Below are positions 10,386 to 22,174 of a stretch of 64,000 nucleotides of DNA, in pieces (within the stretch, counting starts at the first letter, position 1; each line of letters starts with the position of its first letter). The DNA is from Lolium rigidum (lineage: Eukaryota > Streptophyta > Magnoliopsida > Poales > Poaceae). The notes under the pieces are model-generated. The model did no database searches. It saw only the letters and a program-made list of their open reading frames with translations, and was not told where the DNA came from. Made by a program: the position numbers and the translations under genes. Location: positions 154,983,962 through 155,047,961 of the forward strand of contig NC_061512.1 in assembly GCF_022539505.1 (NCBI RefSeq), written 5' to 3'.

Positions 10386-10689
10386 AGATGTTAACCAATA
10401 TGGAAAAGATTTGTTCATATGACTTCTCGACCGAAGCAAATAACACGAGATGGTAAATTTCATGCACCGAGCGTGCCAGGTGTGGCATCTACCAAATTCC
10501 ATCATCTTCAACTCCCCAAGGAATGTTGTGGAAACCTCTACTCAGTTCTTCAGCATTCATCAACCTGTAGGAAACCGTTAGTCCGTTAGGTCATCAACCA
10601 CAGAAGCAAAGCAAATCGGGCGAGAAGATAAAAGGTAAAAATGGATCTACACAGGTGTGTGGTCAGCAATATATGAATGAGTAGGAGGA

Positions 10690-11846
10690 TTACAATGAAG
10701 AGGATAACGAGTTACTAATTGACAAGATAATTAGAGACAAAAATGAAGGGGAGGGTAAGTCTGGTGGAAAGAGCGACATGGCAGAATTGGGCGAATCTGA
10801 ACTCATTGATAACTTGGTTGGTGAGAATCCTGGGGGGTTGGATCAAATGCTATTCATAGAAGTCCTCCTTGTTCCCCTGTCAAATCAGTAAATGGTGGTA
10901 TAGTTGTTGGACTCTCTGTTATAGAAAAGGAGAAATTTACAGTTGATCATCCTATGGTTGAGAATGTGACTACTACTCCTACCTTGGGCAAGGTTTCTAG
11001 CCAGTGTCAGTTGAATCAGGCTATGGTGGTCCACGCGGGAACAAAAATTGCTGGAACCTATGCCTCTGTGGTCGCGCCTGGTACTCCTTTGCTGATTAAA
11101 GAGCAGGCTTCACCTGATAACTTCGTTGATCAATCCCTGAGTTACAAAATCTGGCCAAGTCTCCCCTGTGTGGTGGAAATGGAGGACAATTCTGGGTCTC
11201 CTGCTGGTGATGAAGCGGCTTATTTTGTTCAATCCCCGGATGATTCATCTTCTGGTAAATTGGAGACTTCGCTTATGGTGGGCACTGAGTGTGATCAAAG
11301 GGTGGAGCATCCTAGCATGGAGGAGGTTACAGAGAGATTCAGTAAGAGAAATCTGGACAAGGTGAATATGAAAGTGGCAGATCGGGCAGCAAATATCTGC
11401 AAGAAAAGGAACCTATCAGGTGATCCCTCCAATATTAAGTGTCATAATTCCTTTTCTGTCTTATCTGATAATGAGATTATCTCTAGAACTGCTAGGATGG
11501 GAGTTAGTGTTTCTATTGATGATTTTGTCTCTGTTAACTTGCTTAGAGAGATGGAAAAAGCTAGGAATAACATGGTTGATAAGAATAATAAAAATGTTAA
11601 CCCCTTGCTGATTGAAAATGTGATTGGTGGTAATAGGTCCCTTTATCTATGGAGTGGGCATCTGATGATGAATTTGAGAATGATTTTACCCTGGTTGAAT
11701 CGAGGAAAAGTAAAAGGAGTTCTCATAAGAAAAATGTGGTGGCTAATAGGCCGGTCACTAGAAGTCAAAAGAAAAATAATGACACCTCTGCCCATATTCT
11801 TGGCAGAGTGGTCAGGACAAAAACAATTCCTAGTAAATTTAAATGA
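10690..11846 (+). pseudogene. LINE ORF1 (nucleic-acid-binding protein), frameshifted
   Basis: ORF1 of plant L1 elements coats the element RNA. Here the coding-like text starts after a TAG at about 10681, shifts frame near 10840, runs in one frame through about 11640 and shifts again. It ends with a basic tail (RPVTRSQKKN then TIPSKFK) at 11846. The long middle part (from the ATG at 10954) is rich in Ser, Asn and charged residues. No zinc knuckle was seen in the surviving part. The stop overlaps the ORF2 ATG by four bases. Confidence 0.75.
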
Positions 11847-14044
11847 AAGGTGTCATTTGGAATTGTAGAAGTGTGGGGAAAAAGGGTATGTCAGCTTGCA
11901 TCATTGATTTGATTAATTAGAGACCATGGACTAGATTTTGTTTGCTTGCAAGAGACTATGAAGAAACAATACATTGCCAATTTCTTTAGGAAAATTGATC
12001 CTGGAGGGAGTTTTTCTGGAAATGGATTCCCTCTATAGGGAAATCTGGGGGTATCCTATGTGGGGCGAAACAAGACTCGTTTGGTGTGTTGGGTTACAAG
12101 CTTGGACAGTTTACTTTGAGAATGGATTTATGGGATAATATGAAAAAATGCAAATGGGATAGGAAGACTGAGTTCTTAGCAGAGCTTGCATCCTTTGGAC
12201 ATGATGTTGATTGTCCGTTTATCATGGGAGGAGACTTTAATATTTTGCGACATTCGGGGGAGAAGAATAAAAAGAATACCCTGCCTCATTTTTCTGATAT
12301 CTTTAATTCGATTATCCATACTCTTGGACTAAGGGAGATACATATGTCTGGAGGCGCATATACTTGCTCTAATAAACAGAGGGAGCCTACTTTAGAAAAA
12401 CTTGATCATGTCCTGATGTCTTCTGATTGGGAGGACATTTTTCCTTTAGTACAAGTGAGGAAATTGGTGTCGGATCTTTCAGACCACTGTCCTCTTTTGC
12501 TAATGTCTGGGGAAATTGATGGCTCATTAAAAAAAATCGGGAATTTCGTTTTGATATATCCTGGCTTAAAAATAAGGATTTTCTTCCTCAGGTTGAGAAA
12601 ATATGGAAGATGCCGGTTAATTCTATGGATCCTATTGATATCATGAATATTAAGTTGAAAAGGTTTAAAAAGCATTTTAAAGGGTGGGGCTCGAATCTTT
12701 TTGGTCATATAAGAAAAAGGAAGAAAGAACTTAAGGAAGAGCTGGCCTTTTTAGAAAGTAAAGAAGAATATGATGCGCTCTCCTCTGAGGATTTTATTAG
12801 GAAAACGGAGGTGCTTATCGAGTTGCAAAAGATTTATGCAGATGAAGAACTTTTTTGGCTACAAAGATCTCATGAGAGATGGTTGCTTGAAGGTGATCAA
12901 AACACCGCGTATTTTCATAGAGTTGCAAATGGTCGGAGAAGGAAAAATATGGTTCATGTTTTAAAAGATGGAAATGTTAATATTGAGGGGACTAAAAATC
13001 TTTTGAAACATGCTACTGGCTATTATAAGTCCTTGTTTGGACCGGCTACTGGTAACTTGTTACATCTTGATGAGTCCTTGTGGTCGAGTGATGAAAACCT
13101 TAATGAAAATGATAATCTTGATTTGACTCGACCCTTTACTGTAGAGAAAATTGAGTCTGCCCTTTTTTCCATGGACGTTAATAAAGCACCGGGTCCTGAT
13201 AATATTCCTATTGAATTCTTCCAACATTGTTGGCATTTGGTGAAACCTGAGATTATGTATCTCTTTGAGTGTTTTCATAACGGCACCCTGGATGTTAAAC
13301 GTCTTAATTACGGGATAATTACCTTACTCCCGAAAATGGTGGGGGCTGATCGTATAACTCAGTATCGTCCTATTTGTTTACTTAGATGTATTTACAAGTT
13401 GATTACCAAAACCCTTACTCTACGTTTGGAACCCTATTCCGGGAAACTGTTTAGTATTCAACAAAACGCTTTTATTAAAGGGAGGAATATTATGGATGGT
13501 GTCCTTTCCTTACATGAGATTCTTAATTACACTCATGTCAAGAAGCAATGTGGGGTTGTTTTAAAGTTGGATTTCGAAAAAGCGTACGACAAGGTTAATT
13601 GGAATTTCTTATTGGAATGTCATAGAATTCGTGGGTTCAATGAAATCTGGTGCTCTTGGGTTAAAAAAAGCTTGTTTGAGGGGACGGTTAGTGTAAAATT
13701 AAACAATGAAATAGGCTCTTATTTTCATAGTGCTAAAGGGGTGCGTCAAGGTGATCCTTGGTCCCCAACTCTGTTTAACCTGGTTGCTGAAGCTTTAACT
13801 AAGATGGTGCTGCGTGCACAAGAGAATGATATGCTTGTTGGTTTAGCCGATGATTTGATTCCTAAGGGAGTGGCGGTTTTGCAATATGCCGATGATACGG
13901 TGTTACGTATTCAGCATGATCCTGATAAAGCGATAAACCTGAAGTTGTTGCTTTACTCCTTTGAGTTAATGTCGGGACTTAAGATTAATTTCCTGAAAAG
14001 TGAAATCTTTATCATTGGAGGGGATAATGAGATTGCTGGCTTAT
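11843..14044 (+). pseudogene. LINE ORF2, endonuclease and N-terminal reverse transcriptase
   Basis: The frame starts MKGVIWNCRSVGKKG, typical of plant L1 ORF2. Endonuclease landmarks are LQET (about 11.95 kb), GGDFN (about 12.23 kb) and SDHCPLLL (about 12.48 kb), which supply the catalytic Glu, Asp/Asn and His. Frame changes occur near 11912, 12020 and 12530. From 12610 a long open frame covers the linker and the reverse transcriptase: NKAPGPDNIPIEF, KLDFEKAYDKVNW, GVRQGDPWSPTLFN and the catalytic QYADDT at about 13.89 kb. The polymerase frame stops being LINE at 14044, where the Athila-like element begins. It would prime reverse transcription at a nicked target, but the frameshifts rule out activity. 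Confidence 0.93.
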
Positions 14045-15627
14045 TGATACGTCCCAAACGTATCTATAATTTCTTATGTTCCATGCTACTTTTATGATGA
14101 TACTCACATGTTTTATATACATTATATGTCATTATTATGCATTTTCCGGCACTAACCTATTGACGAGATGCCGAAGAGCCGATTGTCGTTTTCTGCTGTT
14201 TTTGGTTTCAGAAATCCTAGTAAGTAAATATTCTCGGAATTGGACGAAATCAACGCCCAGGGGCCTATTTTTCCACGAAGCTTCCAGAAGACCGGAGGGG
14301 AGACGAAGTGGGGCCACGGGGCGGCGCGGCCTAGAGGGGGCCCACGCGGCCCTAGCGTGTGGGGCCCCCGTGACTCTCCCGACTCCGCCCTTCCGCCTAC
14401 TTAAAGCCCCCGTCGCGAAACCCCCAGTACCGAGAGCCACGATACGGATAACCTTCCAGAGACGCCGCCGCCGCCAATCCCATCTCGGGGATTCGAGGAG
14501 ATCGCCTCCGGCACCCTCGCCGGAGAGGGGAATCATCTCCCGGAGGTCTCTTCATCGCCATGATCGCCTCCGGATCGATGTGTGAGTAGTTCACCCCTGG
14601 ACTATGGGTCCATAGCAGTAGCTAGATGGTCGTCTTCTCCTCATTGTGCTATCATGTTCGATCTTGTGAGCTGCCTATCATGATCAAGATCGTTTATTTG
14701 TAATCCTACATGTTGTGTTTGTTGGGATCCGATAGATATTGAATACTATGTCAAGTTGATTATCAATCTATCATATATGTTATTTATGTTCTTGCATGCT
14801 CTCCGTTGCTAGTAGAGACTCTGGCCAAGTTGATACTTGTGACTCCAAGAGGGAGTATTTATGCTCGATAGTGGGTTCATGCCTCCATTAAATCTGGGAC
14901 AAGTGATGTAAAGTTCTAAGGTTGTGGATGTGCTGTTGCCACTAGGGATAAAACATCGATGCTTTGTCTAAGGATATTTGTGTTGATTACATTACGCACC
15001 ATACTTAATGCAATTGTCCGTTGCTTGCAACTTAATACCGGAAGGGGTTCGGATGATAACTCGAAAGTGGACTTTTTAGGCATAGATGAATGTCGGATGG
15101 CGGTCTATGTACTTTGTCGTAATGCCCCGATTAAATCTCATAGTACTCATCATGATATATGTATGTGCATTGTTATGCCTTCTTTATTTGTCAATTGCCC
15201 AACTGTAATTTGTTCACCCAACATCTGCTATCTTATGGGAGAGACACCACTAGTGAACTGTGGATCCCGGTCCTATTCTTTACATCTGAAATACAATCTA
15301 CTACAATTGTTCTTTACTGTTCTTCGCAAACAAACAATCATCATCCACACTATACATCTAATCCTTTGTTTACAGCAAGCCGGTGAGATTGACAACCTCG
15401 CTGTTACGTTGGGGCAAAGTTCTGTGATTGTGTTGTGCAGGTTCCACGTTGGCGCCGGAATCCCCGGTGTTGCGCCGCACTACACTCCTCCACCATCAAC
15501 CTTCAACGTGCTTCTTGACTCCTACCGGTTCGATTAAACCTTGGTTTCTTACCGAGGGAAACTTGCTACCGTGCGCATCACACCTTCCTCTTGGGGTTCC
15601 CAACGGACGTGTCAACTACACGCATCA
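14045..15627 (+). repeat. A1 5' LTR
   Basis: The LTR begins TGATACGTCCCAAACGTATC, a 20-base inverted motif (GATACGT...ACGTATC), and ends ACACGCATCA. A GC-rich block at 14280-14420 precedes CCTACTTAAAGCCC, the best TATA-like candidate. Reading frames inside it on both strands recur in the 3' LTR and are not genes. Confidence 0.93.
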
Positions 15628-15637
15628 AGCAAATTTC

Positions 15638-15655
15638 TCGGCGCCGTTGTCGGGG
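15638..15655 (+). promoter_or_regulatory. A1 primer-binding site (tRNA-Asp type)
   Basis: TCGGCGCCGTTGTCGGGGA matches the complement of a plant tRNA-Asp 3' end (TGGCGCCGTTGCCGGGGA) at all but two positions. It lies 11 bases inside the 5' LTR. Confidence 0.8.
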
Positions 15656-15879
15656 AGATCAAGACACGCTGCAAGGGGAGTCTCCACTTCCAATCTCTTT
15701 ACTTTGTTTTTTTCTTGCTTTATTTTATTTACTACTTTGTTTGCTGCACTTAAACAAAACACAAAAAAATTAGTTGCTAGCTTTACTTTATTTACTATCT
15801 TGTTCTCTATATCAAAAACACAAAAAAATTAGTTACTTGCATTTACTTTATCTAGTTTGTTTTATTTACTATTGCTAAA

Positions 15880-17085
15880 ATGAATACTCCTGAAAACACT
15901 AAGTTGTGTGACTTCACAAACACTAATAATAATGATTTCCTATGCACACCTATTGCTCCACCTGCTACTACAGTAGAATTCTTTGAAATTAAACCTGCTT
16001 TACTGAATTTTGTTATGAGAGAGCAATTTTCTGGTGTTAGTTCTGATGATGCTGCGGCCCATCTTAATAATTTTGTTGAACTATGTGAAATGCAAAAGTA
16101 TAAGGATGTAGATGGTGATATTATAAAATTAAAATTGTTTCCTTTCTCATTAAGAGGAAGAGCTAAAGATTGGTTGCTATCTTTGCCTAAGAATAGTATT
16201 GATTCTTGGACTAAATGTAAAGATGCTTTTATTGGTAGATATTATCCTCCCGCTAAAATTATATCTTTGAGAAGTAGCATAATGAATTTTAAGCAATTGG
16301 ATAATGAACATGTTGCTCAAGCATGGGAGAGAATGAAATCTTTGGTAAAGAATTGCCCAACCCATGGACTAACTACTTGGATGATCATCCAAACCTTCTA
16401 TGCAGGATTGAATTTTTCTTCGCGGAACCTATTGGATTCAGCTGCTGGAGGTACCTTTATGTCCATCACTTTGGGGGCGGCAACAAAGCTTCTTGATAAT
16501 ATGATGATAAATTACTCTGAATGGCACACTGAAAGGGCTCCACAAGGTAAGAAGGTAAATTCTGTTGAAGAAACCTCTTCCTTGAGTGATAAGATTGATG
16601 CTATTATGTCTATGCGTGTGAATGGTAGATCTAATGTTGATCCTAATAATGTTCCTTTAGCTTCATTGGTTGCCCAAGAAGAACATGTTGATGTGAACTT
16701 CATTAAAAATAATAATTTCAACAACAATGCTTATAGGAATAATTTGGTAACAACTATAGGCCATATCCTGCTGTTAATGGTAATAGTTATGGTAATTCTT
16801 ATGGGAATTCTTACAACAATAATAGGAGTGTACCCCCTGGTCTTGAAGCTATGCTTAAAGAATTTATTAGTACACAAACTGCTTTTAACAAATCTGTTGA
16901 GGAAAAGCTTGATAAAATCGATATTCTTGCCTCTAGAGTTGATAGACTTGCCTCTGATGTTGATCTTTTAAAATTGAAAGTTATGCCTAATAAGGATATT
17001 GAAAATAAGATTGTTACTACAGCAAATGCCATCCAAGTTAGAATTAATGAGAATATAAGATTGATGGCTGAATTGCATGCTAGGT
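15880..17085 (+). pseudogene. A1 gag (capsid/nucleocapsid), frameshifted
   Basis: The ATG at 15880 opens a frame matching retrotransposon gag (Retrotrans_gag type). It has FSGVSSDDAAAHLNNF, then LRGRAKDWLLSLPKNS and YYPPAKIISLRSSIMNF, the capsid region shared by Athila elements. One base appears missing near 16745 in an Asn/Tyr-rich stretch. After it the frame from 16851 continues with a coiled-coil-like EEKLDKIDILASRVDRLASD to a TGA at about 17086. Gag would form the particle that packages element RNA. The low-complexity Asn/Asp repeats are normal for this family. Confidence 0.85.
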
Positions 17086-17435
17086 GAGAAAGAGAAGAAA
17101 ATGAAAAACTTGCTAAATAGAATAATGTAGGTAAAGTTTGGACTATTACCACCACTAGTAATGATAATGATTCACATGTTGCTACACCTCCTACTATCAA
17201 TGGTAAAATAATTGGTGTTGGCAATGTTTCTACTCCTAGTGCAAAGCGTGCAAAATTACCTGAAACTGCTAAAACTGCTGAAACTGATAAAACTGCTGAA
17301 ATTTTTCAAAACGTTGGAGACAATGATTCCATTACTGTAGGTCATAATGACTTAGACTTTGATGATTGTCACATCTCTGAAGTTATAAAGTTCTTACAAA
17401 AGCTTGCTAAAAGTCCCAATGCTAGTGCTATAAAT

Positions 17436-17986
17436 TTGGCTTTTACAAAACATATTACAAATGCTCTCATAAAAGCTAGAGAAGAGAAACTAAAACTTGA
17501 AACTTCTATTCCTAGGAAGTTAGAAGATGGTTGGGAGCCCATCATTAAGATGAGGGTCAATGATTTTGATTTTAATGCTTTATGTGATCTTGGTGCAAGT
17601 ATTTCGTTATGCCTAAGAAAATATATGATATGCTTGACTTGCCACCATTGAAAAATTGTTATTTGGATGTTAATCTTGCTGATAATGCTATAAAGAAACC
17701 TTTGGGGAGGATTGATAGTGTTCGTATTATGGTTAACAATAACCTTGTCCCCGTTCATTTTGTTGTCTTGGATATTGAATGCAATGCATCTTGTCCCATT
17801 ATATTGGGAAGACATTTTCTTCGAACTGTTGGTGCTACCATTGATATGAAGGAAGGTAATATTAAATATCAATTTCCTCTCAAGAAAGGTATGGAACACT
17901 TCCCTAGAAATAGAATGAAGTTACCTTATGATTCTATTATTAGAACAAATTATGATGTTGATGCTTCATCTCTTGATAACACTTGA
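17436..17986 (+). pseudogene. A1 aspartic protease, frameshifted at the active site
   Basis: The text SIPRKLEDGWEPIIKMRVND leads to CDLGASIS, the retropepsin active-site motif in its Athila form. A frameshift falls immediately afterwards (about 17610). The other frame continues MPKKIYDMLDLPPLKN, then VPVHFVVLDIECNASCPIIL and GRHFLRTVGA, the second protease landmark. The frame ends at 17986. Two more stops separate it from gag. Nothing follows that resembles reverse transcriptase, so pol ends here by structure and not only by mutation. Confidence 0.85.
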
Positions 17987-18678
17987 TTCACACTTTCTGC
18001 GCCTAGCTGAAAGGCGTTAAAGAAAAGCGCTTATGGGAGACAACCCATGTTTTTACTACAGTACTTTATTTTATATTTGAGTCTTGGAAGTTGTTACTAC
18101 TGTAGCAACCTCTCCTTATCTTTATTTTATTGCATTGTTTTGCCAAGTAAAGTCTTTGATAGCAAAGTCAATACTAGATTTGGATTACTGCGCAGGAACA
18201 GATTTCTTGCTGTCACGAATCTGGGCAGAATTCTCTGTAGGTAACTCAGAAAAATCTGCCAATTTACGTGCGTGATCCTCAGATATGTACGCAACTTTCA
18301 TTCAATTTGGGCATTTTCATCTGAGCAAGTCTGGTGCCACTTTAAAATTCGTCTTTACGGACTGTTCTGTTTTGACAGATTCTGCCTTTTATTTCGCATT
18401 GCTCGTTTTGCTATGTTTGATGGATTTCTTTGTTCCATTAACTTTCAGTAGCTTTGTGCAATGTACAGAAGTATTAAGAATGATTATGTCACCTCTGAAT
18501 ATATGAATTATGCACTGACCCTCTAATGAGTTTTTTTCGAGTTTGGTGTGGAGGAAGTTTTCAAGGGTCAAGAGAGGAGGATGATACAATATGATCAAGA
18601 AGAGTGAAAAATCAAAGCTTGGGGATGCCCCCGTGGTTCATACCTGCATATTTTAAGAAGACCCAAGCGTCTAAGCTT

Positions 18679-18699
18679 GGGGATGCCCAAGGCATCCCC
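18679..18699. repeat. Perfect 9-bp hairpin in A1
   Basis: GGGGATGCC, a CAA loop, then GGCATCCCC. The stem is perfect. The same arrangement occurs reversed in A2 at about 41034-41054. It overlaps an internal copy of the polypurine-like motif. Confidence 0.85.
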
Positions 18700-20570
18700 T
18701 TCTTCATCGACAACATTATCAGGTTCCTCTAGTGAAACTATATTTTTATTCCGTCACATCTTATGTGCTTTGCTTGGAGCGTCTGTTTGTTTTTGTTTTT
18801 ATTTGAATAAATCGGATCCTAGCATTCTTTGTTTGGGAGAGAGACATGCTCCGCTGTTTCGTATGAACACATATGTTCTTAGCTTTATCTTTAATGTTCA
18901 TTGCGAAGGTTGAACTACCTCGTTCATTGATATATGGTTGGAAACGGAAAATGCCGCATGTGGTAAATGGGTTAATGTCTTGAATAATGTGATACTTGGC
19001 AATTGTTGTGCTCATATAGATCTTGTTTAAGCTCTTGCATCATGTACCTTGTACCCATTAATGAATAACTACATAGAGCATGTTAAATTTTGGTTTGCAT
19101 GATTGTTCTCTCTAAGTCTAGATATTTTCTGGTTGAGGTGTTTGAACAACAAGGAGACGATGTAAAGTCTTATAATGCTTACAATATGTTTATATGTGAG
19201 TCTTGCTGCACCATTTCATACTTGAGTTTGCTTCAAACAACCTTGCTAGCCTAGCCTTGTATTGAGAGGGATTCTTCTCGTGCATCCAAATCCTTGAGCC
19301 AATAACCATGCCATTTGTGTCCACCATACCTACCTACCACATGGTATTTCTCCGCCATTCCAAAGTACATTACTTGAGTGCTACCTTTAAAATTTCTATT
19401 CTTTGCCTTTACAATACATAGCTCATGGGACAAAATAGCTTAAAAACTATCGTGGTGAAGAATATGTACTTATGTGTCTTATTTCTTAGTAAGTTGCTTG
19501 TTGAGCGGTAACCATGTTTTCTGGGGACGCCATCAACTCTTTTACCTTTGTTGAATATCATGTGAGTTGCTATGCATGTTCGTCTTATCTGAAGTAAGGG
19601 CGGTTTTCACAATCAAATGGTTTGAGTATGCATACTGTTAGAGAAGAACATTGGGCCGCTAACTAAAGCCATGATTCATAGTGGAAGTTTCAGTTTGGAC
19701 ATAAAACCTCAATCTCTTATGAGAATATTATCTGTTGTTAAATGCTTAAGCATTAAAATAGGAGTCCATTATCTGTTGTCTATGTTGTCCCGGTATGGAT
19801 GTCTAAGTTGAGAATAATCAAAAGCGAGAAATCCAATGCGAGCTTTCTCCTTAGACCTTTGTACAGAGCGGCATAGAGGTACCCCTTTGTGACACTTGGT
19901 TGAAACATATGCTATGCAATGATAATCCGTGTTAACCCAAGCTAATTAGGACAAGGTGCGAGCACTATTAGTATACTATGCATGAGGCTTGCAACTTATA
20001 AGATGTCTTATACATAACTCATATGCTTTATTACTACCGTTGACAAAATTGTTTCTTGTTTTCAAAATGAAAAGCTCTAGCACAAAAATAGTAATCCATG
20101 CTTCCTCTCGCGAAGGGCCTATCTTTTACTTTATTGTTGAGTCAGTTTACCTATTCTTTCTATCTTAGAAGCAAACACTTGTATCAACTGTGTGCATTGA
20201 TTCTTACATGTTTACCTATTGCACTTGTTATATTACTTTGTGTTGACAATTATCCATGAGATATACATGTTAAAGTTGAAAGCAACCGCTGAAACTTATA
20301 TCTTCCTTTGTGTTGTTTCAACGCCTTTACTTTGAACGTATTGCTTATGAGTTAACTGTTATGCAAGTCTTATTGATGCTTGTCTTGAAAGTATTATTCA
20401 TGAAAAGTCTTTGCTATATGATTCATTTGTTTACTCATTATCTTCATCATTGCTTCGAATCGCTGCATTCATCTCATGTGCTTTACAATAGTATTGATCA
20501 AGATTATGATAGCATGTCACTTCGAAATTATCTTTGTTATCGTTTACCTACTCGAGGGCGAGTAGGAACT

Positions 20571-20585
20571 AAGCTTGGGGATGCT
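20571..20585 (+). promoter_or_regulatory. A1 polypurine tract
   Basis: AAGCTTGGGGATGC lies immediately upstream of the 3' LTR, where plus-strand DNA priming occurs in LTR elements. Confidence 0.7.
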
Positions 20586-22169
20586 TGATACGTCCCAAAC
20601 GTATCTATAATTTCTTATGTTCCATGCTACTTTTATGATGATACTCACATGTTTTATATACATTATATGTCATTATTATGCATTTTCCGGCACTAACCTA
20701 TTGACGAGATGCCGAAGAGCAAGTTGCTGTTTTCTCGCTGTTTTTGGTTTCGAAATCCTAGTAAGTAAATATTCTCGGAATTGGACGAAATCAACGCCCG
20801 GGGGCCTATTTTTCCACGAAGCTTCCGGAAGACCGGAGGGGAGACGAAGTGGGGCCACGGGGCGCCGCCACACTAGGGCGGCGCGGCCTAGAGGGGGCCC
20901 GCGCGGCCCTAGCGTGTGGGGCCCCGTGACTCTCCCGACTCCGCCCTTCCGCCTACTTAAAGCCCCCGTCGCGAAACCCCCAGTACCGAGAGCCACGATA
21001 CGGAAAACCTTCCAGAGACGCCGCCGCCGCCAATCCCATCTCGAGGGATTCAGGAGATCGCCTCCGGCACCCTGCCGGAGAGGGGAATCATCTCCCGGAG
21101 GTCTCTTCATCGCCATGATCGCCTCCGGATCGATGTGTGAGTAGTTCACCCCTGGACTATGGGTCCATAGCAGTAGCTAGATGGTCGTCTTCTCCTCATT
21201 GTGCTATCATGTTCGATCTTGTGAGCTGCCTATCATGATCAAGATCGTTTATTTGTAATCCTACATGTTGTGTTTGTTGGGATCCGATGGATATTGAATA
21301 CTATGTCAAGTTGATTATCAATCTATCATATATGTTATTTATGTTCTTGCATGCTCTCCGTTGCTAGTAGAGGCTCCGGCCAAGTTGATACTTGTGACTC
21401 CAAGAGGGAGTATTTATGCTCGATAGTGGGTTCATGCCTCCATTAAATCGGGACAAGTGATGGAAAGTTCTAAGGTTATGGATGTGCTGTTGCCACTAGG
21501 GATAAAACATCGATGCTTTGTCTAAGGATATTTGTGTTGATTACATTACGCACCATACTCTGTTGCTTGCAACTTAATACCGGAAGGGGTTCGGATGATA
21601 ACCTGAAAGTGGACTTTTTAGGCATAGATGCATGCTGGATGGCGGTCTATGTACTTTGTCGTAATGCCCTGATTAAATCTCATAGTACTCATCATGATAT
21701 ATGTATGTGCATTGTTATGCCTTCTTTATTTGTCAATTGCCCAACTGTAATTTGTTCACCCAACATCTGCTATCTTATGGGAGAGACACCACTAGTGAAC
21801 TGTGGACCGCGGTCCTATTCTTTACATCTGAAATACAATCTACTGCAATTGTTCTTTACTGTTCTTCGCAAACAAACAATCATCATCCACACTATACATC
21901 TAATCCTTTGTTTACAGCAAGCCGGTGAGATTGACAACCTCGCTGTTACGTTTGGGCAAAGTTCTGTGATTGTGTTGTGCAGGTTCCACGTTGGCGCCGG
22001 AATCCCTGGTGTTGCGCCGCACTACACTCCTCCGCCATCAACCTTCAACGTGTTTCTTGACTCCTACTGGGTCGATTAAACCTTGGTTTCTTACTGAGGG
22101 AAACTTGCTACTGTGCGCATCACACCTTCCTCTTGGGGTTCCCAACGGACGTGTCAACTACACGCATCA
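20586..22169 (+). repeat. A1 3' LTR
   Basis: Collinear with 14045-15627. Notable differences are an extra about 15-bp GC-rich stretch near 20867 and loss of about 12 bp near 21560. It ends ACACGCATCA directly before the CTTAT duplication. Confidence 0.93.
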
Positions 22170-22174
22170 CTTAT

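Larger units (their letters stand above)
17987..20585 (+). other. A1 non-coding 3' interior, shared with A2
   Basis: About 2.6 kb with no coding-like frame. It begins with a conserved motif around AAAGCGCTTATGGGAGACAA (18025-18049). From there to the polypurine tract it matches the reversed interior 41720-39170 of element A2 along its whole length. It carries internal copies of the polypurine-like AAGCTTGGGGATGC at 18615 and 18673 and ends with another next to the LTR. Confidence 0.8.
14045..22169 (+). mobile_element. Athila-like Gypsy LTR element A1, gag-protease only
   Basis: An 8125-bp element with LTRs of 1583 and 1584 bp, starting TGATACG and ending CATCA. The target duplication is CTTAT (14040-14044 and 22170-22174). 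The primer site resembles the tRNA-Asp complement typical of Athila. The interior encodes gag and protease but no reverse transcriptase, RNase H or integrase; about 2.6 kb of non-coding sequence occupies that place. It therefore depends on a related autonomous element. The LTRs differ by several substitutions and small indels (for example around 14325 against 20865, and 15003 against 21557). It is related to the Sabrina/WHAM group of Triticeae (from memory). Confidence 0.93.

Noticed and set aside
14135..14585. Open frames of 133-169 codons on both strands in the A1 LTR, repeated at 20617-21149
   Set aside because: They fall in a GC-rich LTR block, recur in both LTRs with frame differences, and have no domain.
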